A DNA stretch of 64,000 nucleotides from Pseudomonas shahriarae (lineage in GTDB: Bacteria; Pseudomonadota; Gammaproteobacteria; Pseudomonadales; Pseudomonadaceae). Numbering within the stretch: the first letter of the stretch is position 1; each line of letters opens with the position of its first letter. The translations under genes were made by a program, and so were the position numbers. The DNA lies in NCBI RefSeq assembly GCF_014268455.2, contig NZ_CP077085.1, positions 4,939,001 to 5,003,000 of the forward strand, read 5' to 3'. The notes under the pieces were generated by a model. The model was not told the DNA's origin. It worked only from the letters and a program-made list of their open reading frames with translations, and made no database searches. Below are positions 16,597 to 25,138 of this stretch, in pieces.

Positions 16597-17231
16597 GGCT
16601 GCGCCCTGAGGTCGTAGTCGTTAATGGTGTAGTGCTGGGCTACGCCCGCACTGTTAAGCCTTGAACTGAGCATCAGTTCCGGCAGCGCGCCCCACAGCGA
16701 CAACTCGCCGTCGCTCAACGCCCGGTGGGCGGCGCCGGTCATCGGCAGCCCACCGTGCACTTCATGCACCAGGGTGATGGTGGCCAGGTCGCGCTCGCTC
16801 TTGGCCGCGTTGATGCGGCGGATCAAGCGGTTGTGGTCGCCACTGGACCAACTGCGCCCGATGATTGCCTGCACGTCGAAGGTGTAGGGCTGGGCCTGCG
16901 GGCGCTGTTGGTACCAGGCCAGAATATTGGGGGTAAACCCCAGGGATTCGACCGCGTGGCTCAACGCCTTGGGCGTGCCGGCCTGGCGCTGGATTTGCCA
17001 GGACAGCGCCACCGTGAGGCGTTTTTCGGTTTCGTCGGCAGAGGCATTCCACTCACTGACGCCGCGGTCGGCGGCCAGGTAAGGCAGGAACGGCGCAGGC
17101 GTTTGCAGCGGGTTCATCAGCGCCGGGAAGGGCGGGACGACCCGTTCGAGCAGTCGGCCAAAGCCCAGGTCCAGCGCCTTCTCCAGCGGTGAGCTGTTGG
17201 CAGGCAACAGGCTGGGAGATTGTTCAGTCAT
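16593..17231 (-). CDS. Baseplate/tail protein gpI
   Basis: The 212-residue protein belongs to the P2 gpI family (SPLEKALDLGFGRLLERV; LPYLAADRGVSEWN; AGTPKALSHAVESLGF). It is a wedge component linking baseplate and fibres. The ATG 17231 forms an ATGA overlap with the gpJ stop; the longer open frame upstream is a shadow of gpJ. Confidence 0.88.
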   Translation of the reverse strand: MTEQSPSLLPANSSPLEKALDLGFGRLLERVVPPFPALMNPLQTPAPFLPYLAADRGVSEWNASADETEKRLTVALSWQIQRQAGTPKALSHAVESLGFTPNILAWYQQRPQAQPYTFDVQAIIGRSWSSGDHNRLIRRINAAKSERDLATITLVHEVHGGLPMTGAAHRALSDGELSLWGALPELMLSSRLNSAGVAQHYTINDYDLRAQP

Positions 17232-18223
17232 AAGCTGCGCACCTCCACCTCGACACCCGTGCAATACGGGGCCTGGAACGCCGTGGTGATGATCGGCGCC
17301 AGCGGCTCGAGAATCTCCAGCTGCGCGGCCCCGGCGGTGTGGATGGTGTAGTCGATCCAGCTCGGGTCCACGCGCCCTTCCAGGCAGTGACAGGACTCGG
17401 CATAGGTCTGCAGCAACTGCTGGGCCGCCACTTGTGTCAGCCCCGAGTCCGGGCCGGCGTTGATCTTGGCCACCACGCGGATCTTGTACGGCACGATCTG
17501 CGCGCCCTGCACCGTGACCCAATCGGTTTCCGGGCGTACATCGGGCCGGGCGAAATGGCGCCGCACCCCTTCAAGCAAATCCGCCGACGGCGTGCCATTG
17601 CCGGTGCGGGACAGCACGGTGACCATGACTTGCCCAGGCGCGGTGCGCCGGGCGTTGCCGTCCTTGACCTGGGCGGCATAGCCATCCGGGTCGAAGGTAT
17701 AGCTGACCGTCACCACCCCCGCAGCCGTACCGTGGACTTTCACCGCCGGCCGCTCGCCGAGGGTAAAGACCTCGCGCCGATACTGCATGCGCGAACCGGC
17801 AGCCGGTGCGTGGGGGGCCAGGTAGTAACGCAGACGGGCATCATCATCGCTTTCCAGGGTCGGCGGCACGGGCGGGAATGCCGCCGGGTCGCCGGGGTCG
17901 AGCACCTGGCGCTCCAGGCCCATATCGGCCAGGCGCGCATCCAGGTTGCTGCCGGTGGCCCACCACGCCAGCATCTGCTGGATGCGCGCGTTGTACTTGC
18001 GCTCATGGGTTTGCAGGCGCACACAAAACGCTTCCAGGGCCAGGGTCAGCAACTCGCTTTCGTTATCCAGGCTGACCTTGAGCTTGGCCGCGCTTTGCGG
18101 GGCGCGGGCGGCGACATAATCGACGACAAACGCCTTGAACTGCGCCAACAGCGGCTCGAACTCGTCGACGGCGATCAGGTCGGGCGGCGCCAATTGGTTC
18201 TGCCCGGGGATCAACATGCTCAT
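17228..18223 (-). CDS. Baseplate protein gpJ
   Basis: The 331-residue protein is a P2 gpJ-type baseplate wedge subunit (N-terminal IAVDEFEPLLAQFK; GSNLDARLADMGLERQ; C-terminal ITTAFQAPYCTGVEVEV). It starts at ATG 18223, overlapping the gpW stop as ATGA, with GAGGTGG just upstream. Upstream codons in the same frame are antisense-like shadow sequence. Confidence 0.9.
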   Translation of the reverse strand: MSMLIPGQNQLAPPDLIAVDEFEPLLAQFKAFVVDYVAARAPQSAAKLKVSLDNESELLTLALEAFCVRLQTHERKYNARIQQMLAWWATGSNLDARLADMGLERQVLDPGDPAAFPPVPPTLESDDDARLRYYLAPHAPAAGSRMQYRREVFTLGERPAVKVHGTAAGVVTVSYTFDPDGYAAQVKDGNARRTAPGQVMVTVLSRTGNGTPSADLLEGVRRHFARPDVRPETDWVTVQGAQIVPYKIRVVAKINAGPDSGLTQVAAQQLLQTYAESCHCLEGRVDPSWIDYTIHTAGAAQLEILEPLAPIITTAFQAPYCTGVEVEVRSL

Positions 18224-18552
18224 GTCACCACCTCGAAGGATTGCTTGCGGTTTTTCCAGGTGCCGGCAAACCGCAGCAACAGGCCAGCGCCCTGGCGATT
18301 GGCGACGATGACTTGCGGAACAAAATCGGCGATGCCGTTCTGTGGGTTGTAAAAAGCCTGGGCAGCGTGGCTTTGGGCGAGGATCAACAGGTCGTCGCCC
18401 AGGTTCTGCCCCAGCAGTTGCGGGATCAGCGAACCGTACAGCGGGCGTTTCTGCCGTGTGCCCAAAGGTGTGGTCAGGGCCCGGGTGGCGCGCTGGACAA
18501 ATTGCGGCCAGTCGTCCACCACGGCTCCGGTGTTTCTCTCTATTCCGATCAT
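18220..18552 (-). CDS. Baseplate protein gpW (gp25-like)
   Basis: The 110-residue protein is the P2 gpW / T4 gp25-like baseplate wedge protein (TRALTTPLGTRQKRPLYGS, then a C-terminal AGTWKNRKQSFEVV). Gp25-like proteins nucleate sheath assembly at the baseplate. It is tightly packed between gpV and gpJ. Confidence 0.9.
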   Translation of the reverse strand: MIGIERNTGAVVDDWPQFVQRATRALTTPLGTRQKRPLYGSLIPQLLGQNLGDDLLILAQSHAAQAFYNPQNGIADFVPQVIVANRQGAGLLLRFAGTWKNRKQSFEVVT

Positions 18553-18561
18553 GGCAAATCC

Positions 18562-19173
18562 TTATGCCGTGCTGATAACTCGACCCTGGTGGTCCACCAC
18601 CGGGCCACTCAAGTGAACGCCGGACGCATCCAGCAGCAGGCCGACTGCACCGACCTGCACGCTGATGTTTGCGGCGGTCATGACCAAACGGGCAGCGCCC
18701 AGACTCATTTCCACCTGCTCGCGAGAGCCAGTGAATGCCGTGGGGCCGTTGCTCCAATCCAGCACATGACCGGCGGCGTCGTAGGCGCTTTGCGTGCCGT
18801 CCGGGTAACGCCGGCTCGTCAGGCTGGCGACACTGGACAGCGGCGGGAAGCGATCACTGTTCAGGCCAAACAGCGCCACCGACTGCCCCCCGCCCTCGCC
18901 GCCGCCGTAGTTGAGCAGCAGGCATTGCTCTCCCACCGTGGGGATTCGCGTTTCGGTCTGCGCCCCAGCGCTGGGGTTGAAAAAGCGAATCGCCGGGGTC
19001 AGCAACTCGCCATGCCTGACCTTGCAGGTATTGCTGGCCGCGTCGACCTCCTGGCACACGCCGATCCGGCAAAAACTCTCGGCCCGCCGATAGAGGTCTT
19101 CAAGCTGGGTTTCCATCTGCGCCAGGCGCTCGACGATGGGCGCCAATTGCAGGCGTAACAGTGCGTCGAACAT
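18562..19173 (-). CDS. Baseplate spike protein gpV
   Basis: The 203-residue protein is the P2 gpV-type spike, with an OB-fold (NTCKVRHGELLTPAIRF; GEQCLLLNYGGGEGG) followed by a short beta-helical tip. It is the membrane-piercing point of the tail. ATG 19173 follows AGGAG. Confidence 0.88.
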   Translation of the reverse strand: MFDALLRLQLAPIVERLAQMETQLEDLYRRAESFCRIGVCQEVDAASNTCKVRHGELLTPAIRFFNPSAGAQTETRIPTVGEQCLLLNYGGGEGGGQSVALFGLNSDRFPPLSSVASLTSRRYPDGTQSAYDAAGHVLDWSNGPTAFTGSREQVEMSLGAARLVMTAANISVQVGAVGLLLDASGVHLSGPVVDHQGRVISTA

Positions 19174-19177
19174 GGGG

Positions 19178-19690
19178 CTACTCCTGCAGGGGCCGGTATT
19201 GATCGGGGTCGTCGATATTCGACACCTCCCAGGTGCGGGCAAACAGCGGCTTGCCCATAGGGTCGTCAAGCAGCGGCGGGCCGATGTAGAGGGTTTGGTT
19301 GAAGGACACGGTCCAACTGTCGTACTGGGTGTCGGCCCCCGCCTGGGTCGATGGCAGCGCGACAATGTTGACTGGCACATCGCACTGGGCCGCCGGCAAC
19401 TGCCAACGGTTATCCAGCACCAGGTCCATCAGCCGGCTCGCCAGGTCACAGGCGTCAAAAGCTTGCGCGCCTTCGGCGGCCATGACCTTGAGCGAGATCG
19501 ACAACACATGGGCCTTGCGTCCTTCAAGGGAACGTACGCCCGGGCCATTGCGCTCGACTGTGATTGCCACGGCGGTTTCATCCGCCGCCAGGATGCCCGG
19601 CGGGCTGCCCACCCGTAACGCCGGGAATGCCGTACGCAGGGCCTGGCCGATGGCTATTGGCAGTTGTGACGGTTTTTCAATGAGGGTCAT
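19178..19690 (-). CDS. Tailocin protein of unknown function
   Basis: The 170-residue protein begins MTLIEKPSQLPIAIGQAL at ATG 19690 (AAGGAAG seven bases upstream); an in-frame TTG at 19708 is less likely. It has no signal or membrane segment. Its place between holin and spike genes is common in P. fluorescens tailocins, where it is usually annotated as a hypothetical tail protein. A role in tail completion is possible, but I recognise no domain. Confidence 0.7.
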   Translation of the reverse strand: MTLIEKPSQLPIAIGQALRTAFPALRVGSPPGILAADETAVAITVERNGPGVRSLEGRKAHVLSISLKVMAAEGAQAFDACDLASRLMDLVLDNRWQLPAAQCDVPVNIVALPSTQAGADTQYDSWTVSFNQTLYIGPPLLDDPMGKPLFARTWEVSNIDDPDQYRPLQE

Positions 19691-19711
19691 GGTGTGGCTT
19701 CCTTGCAACGA

Positions 19712-20056
19712 TCACTTTGAGTCCGGGGGCGAACCGGGCGGCTCATTCACCCCGATGCGCTTGGCGGCCCAGCGCTCGTAGAGGCCAATGGCGACGTCGG
19801 CACCGGCCATGGCCGTCAGGCAGCCGAGGGCGCCCGCCGTCCAGATCGACATGCCGGCGGCGTACAGCAGCATCAACGCCGACACCCCGCACACCATGCA
19901 CGCCCCGGAACGCAGGGCCAGACGGCGGACCAGCGACCAACCGCGGGCGCCCTCCTTGTCGGCGCGCCACATCTCCCCGGACACGCCGCCGATCAGGGCC
20001 AGAATAATCACCAGCCAGATAGGCATTTCTGCCAACGCTTGCTGCTCGTTTGTCAT
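19712..20056 (-). CDS. Holin
   Basis: The 114-residue protein has three predicted membrane helices (IWLVIILALIGGVSG; ACMVCGVSALMLLYAAG; WTAGALGCLTAMAGADVAIGL) and a charged tail, resembling the pyocin-type holin that opens the inner membrane for the endolysin. ATG 20056 follows AGGAGG. It is the first gene of the tailocin operon, far from the endolysin and spanins at the other end. The open frame upstream of the ATG is not coding. Confidence 0.85.
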   Translation of the reverse strand: MTNEQQALAEMPIWLVIILALIGGVSGEMWRADKEGARGWSLVRRLALRSGACMVCGVSALMLLYAAGMSIWTAGALGCLTAMAGADVAIGLYERWAAKRIGVNEPPGSPPDSK

Positions 20057-20497
20057 GTCACGCCTCCTGGAATGCGTAAAACCGGCAGGTGGCCGGTGCT
20101 TTGATAAATAGATGGATGGGTGTGTCGGTAGGCATTCCAAAAAGCCCGGTAGCCCGGGCTTTTCAGTAATGCGGTCCTTGGATCTTTCGGCGCTACTGGC
20201 GCGGTACGGATCTTTCCTCGATGTTTTTCCGACCACGATCCCTGTCTGCCGGATAACTGCTTGTGGTGCTTTACGCTGCACACCCGGGTCAGTTGCCAAC
20301 CCTCTGAACCGTCAAGGCCGGTTCATCGCTGCCTGTTGTAAAACCGTGAAACTAAAGAGCGTCGGCATCCTTGCCGGTATTGCCTGGCGTCCTTGCCATC
20401 ACTCAGTGGCGTCCATGCCAGTGTTGCGTGCCTTCCTTGTCTTCCTTGGCAGCATCCTTGCCGCCTCCACCAGACCTTGTTGGCTGGCTTGAGATGG
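20057..20497 (-). other. Long untranslated leader of the tailocin operon with 22-bp repeats
   Basis: About 440 bp separates the predicted promoter from the holin. No open frame with a good start is seen. Imperfect direct repeats of GGC(A/G)TCC(T/A)TGCC occur (plus-strand reading) at 20364, 20386, 20408, a weaker copy at 20430, and 20451. They are spaced 22, 22, 22 and 21 bp. Each core is itself a small dyad GGCA-N4-TGCC. Confidence 0.6.
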
Positions 20498-20526
20498 AGA
20501 ATATGCATGTATGCATATACAGTCAA
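20498..20526 (-). promoter_or_regulatory. Predicted main promoter of the tailocin operon
   Basis: On the minus strand TTGACT (20521-20526) and TATTCT (20498-20503) are separated by exactly 17 bp. The spacer is filled by one repressor palindrome, and a second palindrome covers the -35. No other comparable promoter is seen upstream of the holin. Confidence 0.65.
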
Positions 20527-20571
20527 TGCACAAATGCATTTATTTCTACCTTGGTAATGCATTGACGCATA
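20502..20571. promoter_or_regulatory. Three putative repressor operators
   Basis: Three 16-bp near-palindromes of the form (A/T)ATGCA-N4-TGCAT(A/T) lie at 20502-20517, 20525-20540 and 20556-20571; the last has one half-site change, CGCATA. The same motif occurs before the repressor gene at 21421-21436, so they are the likely binding sites of the cI/LexA-type repressor. Confidence 0.7.
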
Positions 20572-20612
20572 AGACCCTTGAGTGGTGGGCCCTGGGCGGT
20601 TTTCCATAGGCG

Positions 20613-20638
20613 AAAAAAAGCCCGCTCTCAGGCGGGCT
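20613..20638 (-). terminator. Terminator of the tailocin repressor gene
   Basis: AGCCCGC/GCGGGCT (20619-20625 with 20632-20638) is followed leftward by seven T. It lies 18 bp after the repressor stop, so the repressor transcript should end before the structural operon. Confidence 0.88.
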
Positions 20639-20656
20639 GTTTCTTACAGAGAAGGG

Positions 20657-21385
20657 TTAGCGGGCGTACATGCCCCACCAGAAAACGTGACCGAGGATGC
20701 TGATCTGCTCTTCCTGGATATCCTGGAAGCTGTAGTCCTCATCCGGGTGCTCATCACGGTTGAAACTGCGCAGGCGGATCCCCGAAGGCAGACGATAGAG
20801 CTGTTTGACCCGCAATTGACCGTTGTGATTGATGGCATACAAGTCGCCATCGACGATATCGCCGATCCCGCTCTTGCCGGCATTCACCCCCACCGTGGCG
20901 CCATCACGCAACACCGGCAGCATGCTGTTGCCGCGTACCGTCACACACTTGGCCTGGTCGAACTGCACACCGTTATGCCGCAGGCTGCGCTTACCAAAAC
21001 GCAGGCTGGCCTTCTCGCTTTCCTCGATGACGAATCTTCCTGATCCAGCAGCCAATTCAACCTCGCGCAAAAAGGGGATCGACACCTCGTCATCATTAAC
21101 GGGCGTGTCGTCGTCCCACAGGCTTATATCCTTGAGCTCCGAATGCATCGGGTCGCGCTCATCCTGCCACGCCGACCCCGCGCGCCCGCGCAACTGGTCG
21201 GTGCTCACCCGGAAGTAATCGGCGATCCGCGAGATGTGCTTGTCCGACGGATCAACGATCTTGCCGCTGAGAATCCGGGACAGAGTGGATTGAGGCACGC
21301 CGGTACGCCGGTGAAGCTCCGTGGGGGAGATCCCGTCGCGATCGAGCAGCTCTCTTAAGACGATTGAAACGTTGCGTTTTTGCAT
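20657..21385 (-). CDS. Tailocin repressor, cI/LexA type (PrtR-like)
   Basis: The 242-residue protein has an N-terminal helix-turn-helix (TELHRRTGVPQSTLSRILSG, about 22-41) and a C-terminal S24 peptidase domain. The catalytic serine is in VRGNSMLPV and the lysine in LRVKQLYR. An Ala-Gly pair in VELAAGSGRF is the probable self-cleavage site. Such repressors are inactivated by RecA-stimulated autocleavage, linking tailocin production to DNA damage. Start ATG 21385 has no ribosome site, and the mRNA may be leaderless; a TTG at 21421 is the only upstream alternative. The relation to PrtR of pyocins is by type. Confidence 0.88.
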   Translation of the reverse strand: MQKRNVSIVLRELLDRDGISPTELHRRTGVPQSTLSRILSGKIVDPSDKHISRIADYFRVSTDQLRGRAGSAWQDERDPMHSELKDISLWDDDTPVNDDEVSIPFLREVELAAGSGRFVIEESEKASLRFGKRSLRHNGVQFDQAKCVTVRGNSMLPVLRDGATVGVNAGKSGIGDIVDGDLYAINHNGQLRVKQLYRLPSGIRLRSFNRDEHPDEDYSFQDIQEEQISILGHVFWWGMYAR

Positions 21386-21392
21386 AACGGGG

Positions 21393-21436
21393 ATAGTGAC
21401 GGGAGTTTTTGGGGTTGGCAAATGCTAATTTGCATA
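21393..21436 (-). promoter_or_regulatory. Repressor promoter and operator
   Basis: TTGCCA (21416-21421) and CACTAT (21393-21398) are 17 bp apart on the minus strand, and transcription would start at or next to the ATG at 21385. The palindrome AATGCT-AATT-TGCATA (21421-21436) touches the -35 and matches the operators at 20.5 kb. A weaker GCAT/ATGC pair lies at 21443-21455. Confidence 0.55.
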
Positions 21437-21582
21437 TTTTGTGCATGGGGTATGCGGGTGTACTGGCCGTTTGTGAACTGCGAAGCACGGACCTCGCATG
21501 TTAACCTTGCCGCCATCGCAAAAAATGCTGGGCCAAGCGCCCCCTTTGCCCCATCACTTTCAACGAATTTGCCTACTACCCA

Positions 21583-24174
21583 ATGAGTAAAAACACCTCC
21601 GATCTGTCCTCCCACACTCCAATGATGCAGCAGTACTGGCGCCTGAAAAACCAGCACCCTGATCAGTTGATGTTCTATCGCATGGGCGACTTCTACGAGA
21701 TCTTCTATGAAGACGCGAAGAAGGCCGCCAAGCTGCTGGATATCACCCTGACCGCGCGCGGGCAGTCGGCTGGGCAGGCGATTCCAATGTGCGGGATTCC
21801 TTATCATTCGTTGGAAGGTTATCTGGCCAAGCTGGTCAAGCTCGGTGAGTCGGTGGTGATCTGTGAGCAGATCGGCGACCCGGCGACCAGCAAGGGGCCG
21901 GTGGAACGTCAGGTGGTGCGCATCATTACCCCGGGGACGGTGAGTGATGAGGCGCTGCTGGATGAGCGGCGCGACAACCTGATCGCGGCGGTGCTGGGGG
22001 ACGAGCGGTTGTTCGGCCTGGCGGTGCTGGATATCACCAGTGGCAACTTCACGGTCCTGGAAATCAAGGGCTGGGAGAACCTGCTGGCGGAGTTGGAGCG
22101 CATCAATCCGGTGGAGCTGATGATCCCGGATGATTGGCCAAAGGATCTGCCGGCGGAAAAACGCCGTGGGACCAAGCGCCGTGCGCCGTGGGATTTTGAG
22201 CGCGATTCGGCGCTGAAAAGTCTGTGCCAGCAGTTCTCCGTACAGGATCTGAAGGGTTTTGGTTGCGAGACCCTGACCCTGGCCATCGGCGCCGCCGGTT
22301 GCCTGCTCAATTACGCCAAGGAAACCCAGCGCACCGCCCTGCCGCATTTGCGCAGCCTGCGCCATGAGCGCCTGGACGATACGGTGGTGCTCGATGGCGC
22401 CAGCCGGCGCAATCTGGAGCTGGACACCAACCTGGCCGGCGGGCGCGACAATACCCTGCAGTCGGTGGTGGACCGTTGCCAGACCGCCATGGGCAGCCGT
22501 CTGCTGACCCGTTGGCTGAACCGTCCGCTGCGCGACTTGACCGTATTGCAGGCGCGCCAGTCGTCCATTACCTGCCTGCTGGACGGCTACCGCTTTGAAA
22601 AGCTGCAACCGCAGCTCAAGGAAATCGGTGATATCGAGCGGATTCTTGCGCGGATCGGCCTGCGTAACGCCCGCCCGCGTGACCTGGCGCGCCTGCGTGA
22701 CGCGCTGGGCGTGCTGCCCGAGTTGCAACAGGCGATGACCGAACTGGACGCGCCGCACCTGCAACAACTTGCTGTCACGGCCGGCACCTACCCGGAACTG
22801 GCTGCGCTGCTGGAAAAAGCCATTATTGACAACCCGCCCGCGATCATCCGCGACGGCGGCGTGCTGAAGACCGGTTACGACAGCGAGCTGGATGAGCTGC
22901 AAGCCTTGAGCGAGAACGCCGGGCAGTTCCTGATCGACCTGGAAGCCCGCGAAAAAGCCCGCACCGGCCTGGCCAACCTGAAGGTCGGCTACAACCGTGT
23001 GCACGGCTACTTCATTGAGTTGCCAAGCAAGCAGGCCGAGCAGGCACCTATTGATTACCAGCGTCGCCAGACCCTTAAAGGTGCCGAGCGCTTTATCACC
23101 CCTGAGCTCAAAGAATTCGAAGACAAGGCGCTGTCGGCCAAGAGCCGCGCCCTGGCCCGGGAAAAGATGCTCTATGAAGCCCTGCTCGAAGACCTGATCG
23201 GCAAGCTGGCACCGCTGCAGGACACCGCTGCGGCCCTGGCCGAGCTGGATGTGTTGAGCAACCTTGCCGAGCGCGCCCTGAACCTTGACCTGAACTGCCC
23301 GCGTTTTGTCGGCGAGCCGTGCATGCGCATCGTCCAGGGTCGCCACCCGGTGGTGGAGCAAGTGCTGACCACGCCGTTCGTGGCCAACGATCTGTCGCTA
23401 GACGACGATACCCGCATGCTGGTGATCACCGGTCCGAACATGGGCGGTAAATCCACCTACATGCGCCAGACCGCCTTGATCGTGCTGCTGGCGCATATCG
23501 GCAGCTTTGTGCCGGCGGCCAGTTGCGAGCTGTCCCTGGTAGACCGCATCTTCACCCGGATCGGCTCCAGCGATGACCTGGCCGGTGGCCGTTCGACCTT
23601 TATGGTGGAAATGAGCGAAACCGCCAATATCCTGCACAATGCCAGCGACCGCAGCCTGGTGCTGATGGACGAAGTGGGGCGCGGCACCAGTACCTTCGAC
23701 GGCCTGTCCCTGGCCTGGGCTGCTGCCGAGCGCCTGGCCCACCTGCGGGCCTACACGCTGTTCGCCACCCACTATTTCGAACTGACCGTGCTGCCGGAAA
23801 GCGAGCCGTTGGTGGCTAACGTGCATCTCAATGCCACCGAGCACAACGAGCGCATCGTGTTCCTGCACCATGTGCTGCCAGGGCCGGCCAGCCAGAGTTA
23901 CGGCCTGGCCGTGGCCCAGTTAGCCGGTGTGCCGAACGATGTGATCCTGCGCGCCCGCGAGCACCTCAGCCGCCTGGAAACCACCGCCCTGCCCCACGAA
24001 ACCGTGGTTGCAAGCCCAGCCAAGGCCACCAGCAAACCGGGTGTGCCCATGCAGAGCGATATGTTCGCCAGCCTGCCCCACCCGGTACTGGATGAGTTGG
24101 CAAAGCTTGACCTGGACGACTTGACTCCACGAAAAGCGTTGGAATTGCTCTATGCACTGAAGACACGGGTCTAA
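21583..24174 (+). CDS. mutS: DNA mismatch repair protein MutS
   Basis: The 863-residue mismatch-recognition ATPase has the mismatch-binding Phe-X-Glu in [11 protein letters not shown] (F37, E39). It also has the connector and lever domains, Walker [10 protein letters not shown] (about residue 618), [12 protein letters not shown], and the C-terminal dimerisation tail. ATG 21583 gives [19 protein letters not shown] with only a weak ribosome site. It lies immediately right of the tailocin and is divergent from it, the known mutS-side border of P. fluorescens tailocin insertions. The gene is intact, so the insertion has not damaged mismatch repair. Confidence 0.97.
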   Translation: MSKNTSDLSSHTPMMQQYWRLKNQHPDQLMFYRMGDFYEIFYEDAKKAAKLLDITLTARGQSAGQAIPMCGIPYHSLEGYLAKLVKLGESVVICEQIGDPATSKGPVERQVVRIITPGTVSDEALLDERRDNLIAAVLGDERLFGLAVLDITSGNFTVLEIKGWENLLAELERINPVELMIPDDWPKDLPAEKRRGTKRRAPWDFERDSALKSLCQQFSVQDLKGFGCETLTLAIGAAGCLLNYAKETQRTALPHLRSLRHERLDDTVVLDGASRRNLELDTNLAGGRDNTLQSVVDRCQTAMGSRLLTRWLNRPLRDLTVLQARQSSITCLLDGYRFEKLQPQLKEIGDIERILARIGLRNARPRDLARLRDALGVLPELQQAMTELDAPHLQQLAVTAGTYPELAALLEKAIIDNPPAIIRDGGVLKTGYDSELDELQALSENAGQFLIDLEAREKARTGLANLKVGYNRVHGYFIELPSKQAEQAPIDYQRRQTLKGAERFITPELKEFEDKALSAKSRALAREKMLYEALLEDLIGKLAPLQDTAAALAELDVLSNLAERALNLDLNCPRFVGEPCMRIVQGRHPVVEQVLTTPFVANDLSLDDDTRMLVITGPNMGGKSTYMRQTALIVLLAHIGSFVPAASCELSLVDRIFTRIGSSDDLAGGRSTFMVEMSETANILHNASDRSLVLMDEVGRGTSTFDGLSLAWAAAERLAHLRAYTLFATHYFELTVLPESEPLVANVHLNATEHNERIVFLHHVLPGPASQSYGLAVAQLAGVPNDVILRAREHLSRLETTALPHETVVASPAKATSKPGVPMQSDMFASLPHPVLDELAKLDLDDLTPRKALELLYALKTRV

Positions 24175-24200
24175 CGCAGACGCGTGCAAGCTGATAGAAT

Positions 24201-24268
24201 CTCGCGCGGTTTGGGATGCTGCGGGCTTTTAGCCTGGCCTGCAGACTATCGCTCCCAAACCTCGCGAG
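24201..24268 (+). promoter_or_regulatory. Long hairpin in the fdxA leader
   Basis: CTCGCGCGGTTTGGGA (24201-24216) pairs with TCCCAAACCTCGCGAG (24253-24268), with one mismatch near the base. A -10-like TAGAAT at 24195-24200 would place the stem at the very 5' end of the fdxA mRNA. Without a T-run it is unlikely to be a simple terminator of mutS. Confidence 0.55.
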
Positions 24269-24316
24269 CCCTGCCAGAAGGGGTTTCGCTGCCGCCGCCT
24301 GAGGAGAAAACTAGAA

Positions 24317-24640
24317 ATGACCTTCGTCGTCACCGACAACTGCATCAAGTGCAAGTACACCGACTGCGTAGAAGTGTGTCCGGTGGACTGCTTTTACGAA
24401 GGCCCGAACTTCCTGGTAATCCACCCGGATGAGTGCATTGACTGCGCCCTGTGTGAGCCAGAATGCCCGGCCGTTGCGATTTTCTCCGAGGATGAAGTAC
24501 CGGAGGACATGCAGGAATTTATTCAGTTGAACGTCGAGCTGGCGGAAATCTGGCCCAACATCACTGAGAAGAAAGAATCGCTTCCAGATGCGGAAGAGTG
24601 GGATGGCGTTAAAGGCAAGATCAAAGACCTCGAACGCTAA
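24317..24640 (+). CDS. fdxA: Ferredoxin FdxA (7Fe-8S type)
   Basis: The 107-residue ferredoxin has [19 protein letters not shown] (residues 7-25) and [12 protein letters not shown] (about 40-51), the ligands for one [3Fe-4S] and one [4Fe-4S] cluster, plus the long C-terminal helix of the FdxA family. It is a candidate redox partner of reductases such as Fpr. The mutS-fdxA order is conserved in Pseudomonas. A terminator follows at once. Confidence 0.95.
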   Translation: MTFVVTDNCIKCKYTDCVEVCPVDCFYEGPNFLVIHPDECIDCALCEPECPAVAIFSEDEVPEDMQEFIQLNVELAEIWPNITEKKESLPDAEEWDGVKGKIKDLER

Positions 24641-24657
24641 CAGCGTCGCGCCCCTCT

Positions 24658-24680
24658 AAAAGGCCCCTTGCGGGCCTTTT
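24658..24680 (+). terminator. Terminator of fdxA
   Basis: AAAAGGCCC (24658-24666) pairs with GGGCCTTTT (24672-24680), loop CTTGC, ending in T-rich sequence. Confidence 0.9.
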
Positions 24681-24718
24681 TGCGTTTTTGCGCGCGGGTC
24701 TTTTACTTTTCTGCAGGC

Positions 24719-24853
24719 AAAAAAAAGGGGCGGTTTGACCCGCCCACATTTTTTCCCTAGTCCCTGTGTTCCTTTTCATCGTCCTGATGAATCGCATCCT
24801 GCGAGGTTCCCTGAATCATCGTTCCGTGATGACTGTGTCAATCCGTGGACACA
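24719..24853 (-). ncRNA. rsmZ: Small regulatory RNA RsmZ
   Basis: The minus strand encodes an RNA of about 135 nt with eight GGA motifs, several in hairpin loops: TGTGTC-CACGGATT-GACACA, TCATC-ACGGAAC-GATGA, CGC-AGGAT-GCG and TTCATC-AGGAC-GATGAA. It ends in GGGCGGGTCAAACCGCCCC followed by eight T. This is the RsmZ design: the RNA sequesters RsmA/RsmE translational repressors and is switched on by GacS/GacA. Position next to fdxA agrees with Pseudomonas rsmZ. The 5' end is placed from the -10 element and the first stem. In other pseudomonads rpoS lies on the far side; here apbC does. Confidence 0.92.
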
Positions 24854-24859
24854 GGGCTG

Positions 24860-24887
24860 ATAGTAGAGACTTCCCAGACAAGTTCAA
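24860..24887 (-). promoter_or_regulatory. Core promoter of rsmZ
   Basis: TTGAAC (24882-24887) and TACTAT (24860-24865), 16 bp apart on the minus strand, lie directly before the RNA start. Confidence 0.7.
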
Positions 24888-25024
24888 CGGGATCCATTCC
24901 CAAGCACACCCCGCCGTCGCTCTCGATCACAAATAAATAAGCGTTATATTTCAATGATATAGAAATATGTCCAGGTGATTCGAGGCATCCAGGTCCGGTT
25001 AAAAAACCAAACACTTACGAAAAA

Positions 25025-25042
25025 GTAAGCGAATGCTTACAC
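25025..25042 (-). promoter_or_regulatory. GacA upstream activating sequence of rsmZ
   Basis: TGTAAGCATTCGCTTACT on the minus strand matches the TGTAAG-N6-CTTACA GacA box with one change. It lies about 180 bp upstream of the rsmZ start, the known spacing. Confidence 0.88.
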
Positions 25043-25093
25043 CGTCCATTAGGGAAATGCGCACCCGCCCTCCCAAAAGGTTTACGCCAGACA

Positions 25094-25121
25094 AGAAAAA
25101 GCCCCGACAGGGTCGAGGCTT
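25094..25121 (-). terminator. Terminator of apbC
   Basis: Leftward, AAGCCTCGAC/GTCGGGGCTT (25112-25121 with 25099-25108, one mismatch) is followed by a T-run. It isolates apbC from the rsmZ control region. Confidence 0.8.
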
Positions 25122-25138
25122 GTCTGCCTTCAGGTCGA

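Noticed and set aside
20323..20607. 94-codon minus-strand frame across the tailocin promoter and leader
   Set aside because: Its start lies upstream of the predicted promoter, and it overlaps the operators and the 22-bp repeats.
7988..21385. Complete prophage
   Set aside because: No capsid, portal, terminase, integrase or replication gene and no attachment-site repeats are visible; it is a tail-only element.
21355..23361. 668-codon open frame antisense to mutS
   Set aside because: It is a shadow of mutS in a GC-rich genome, with no start context and no recognisable domain.
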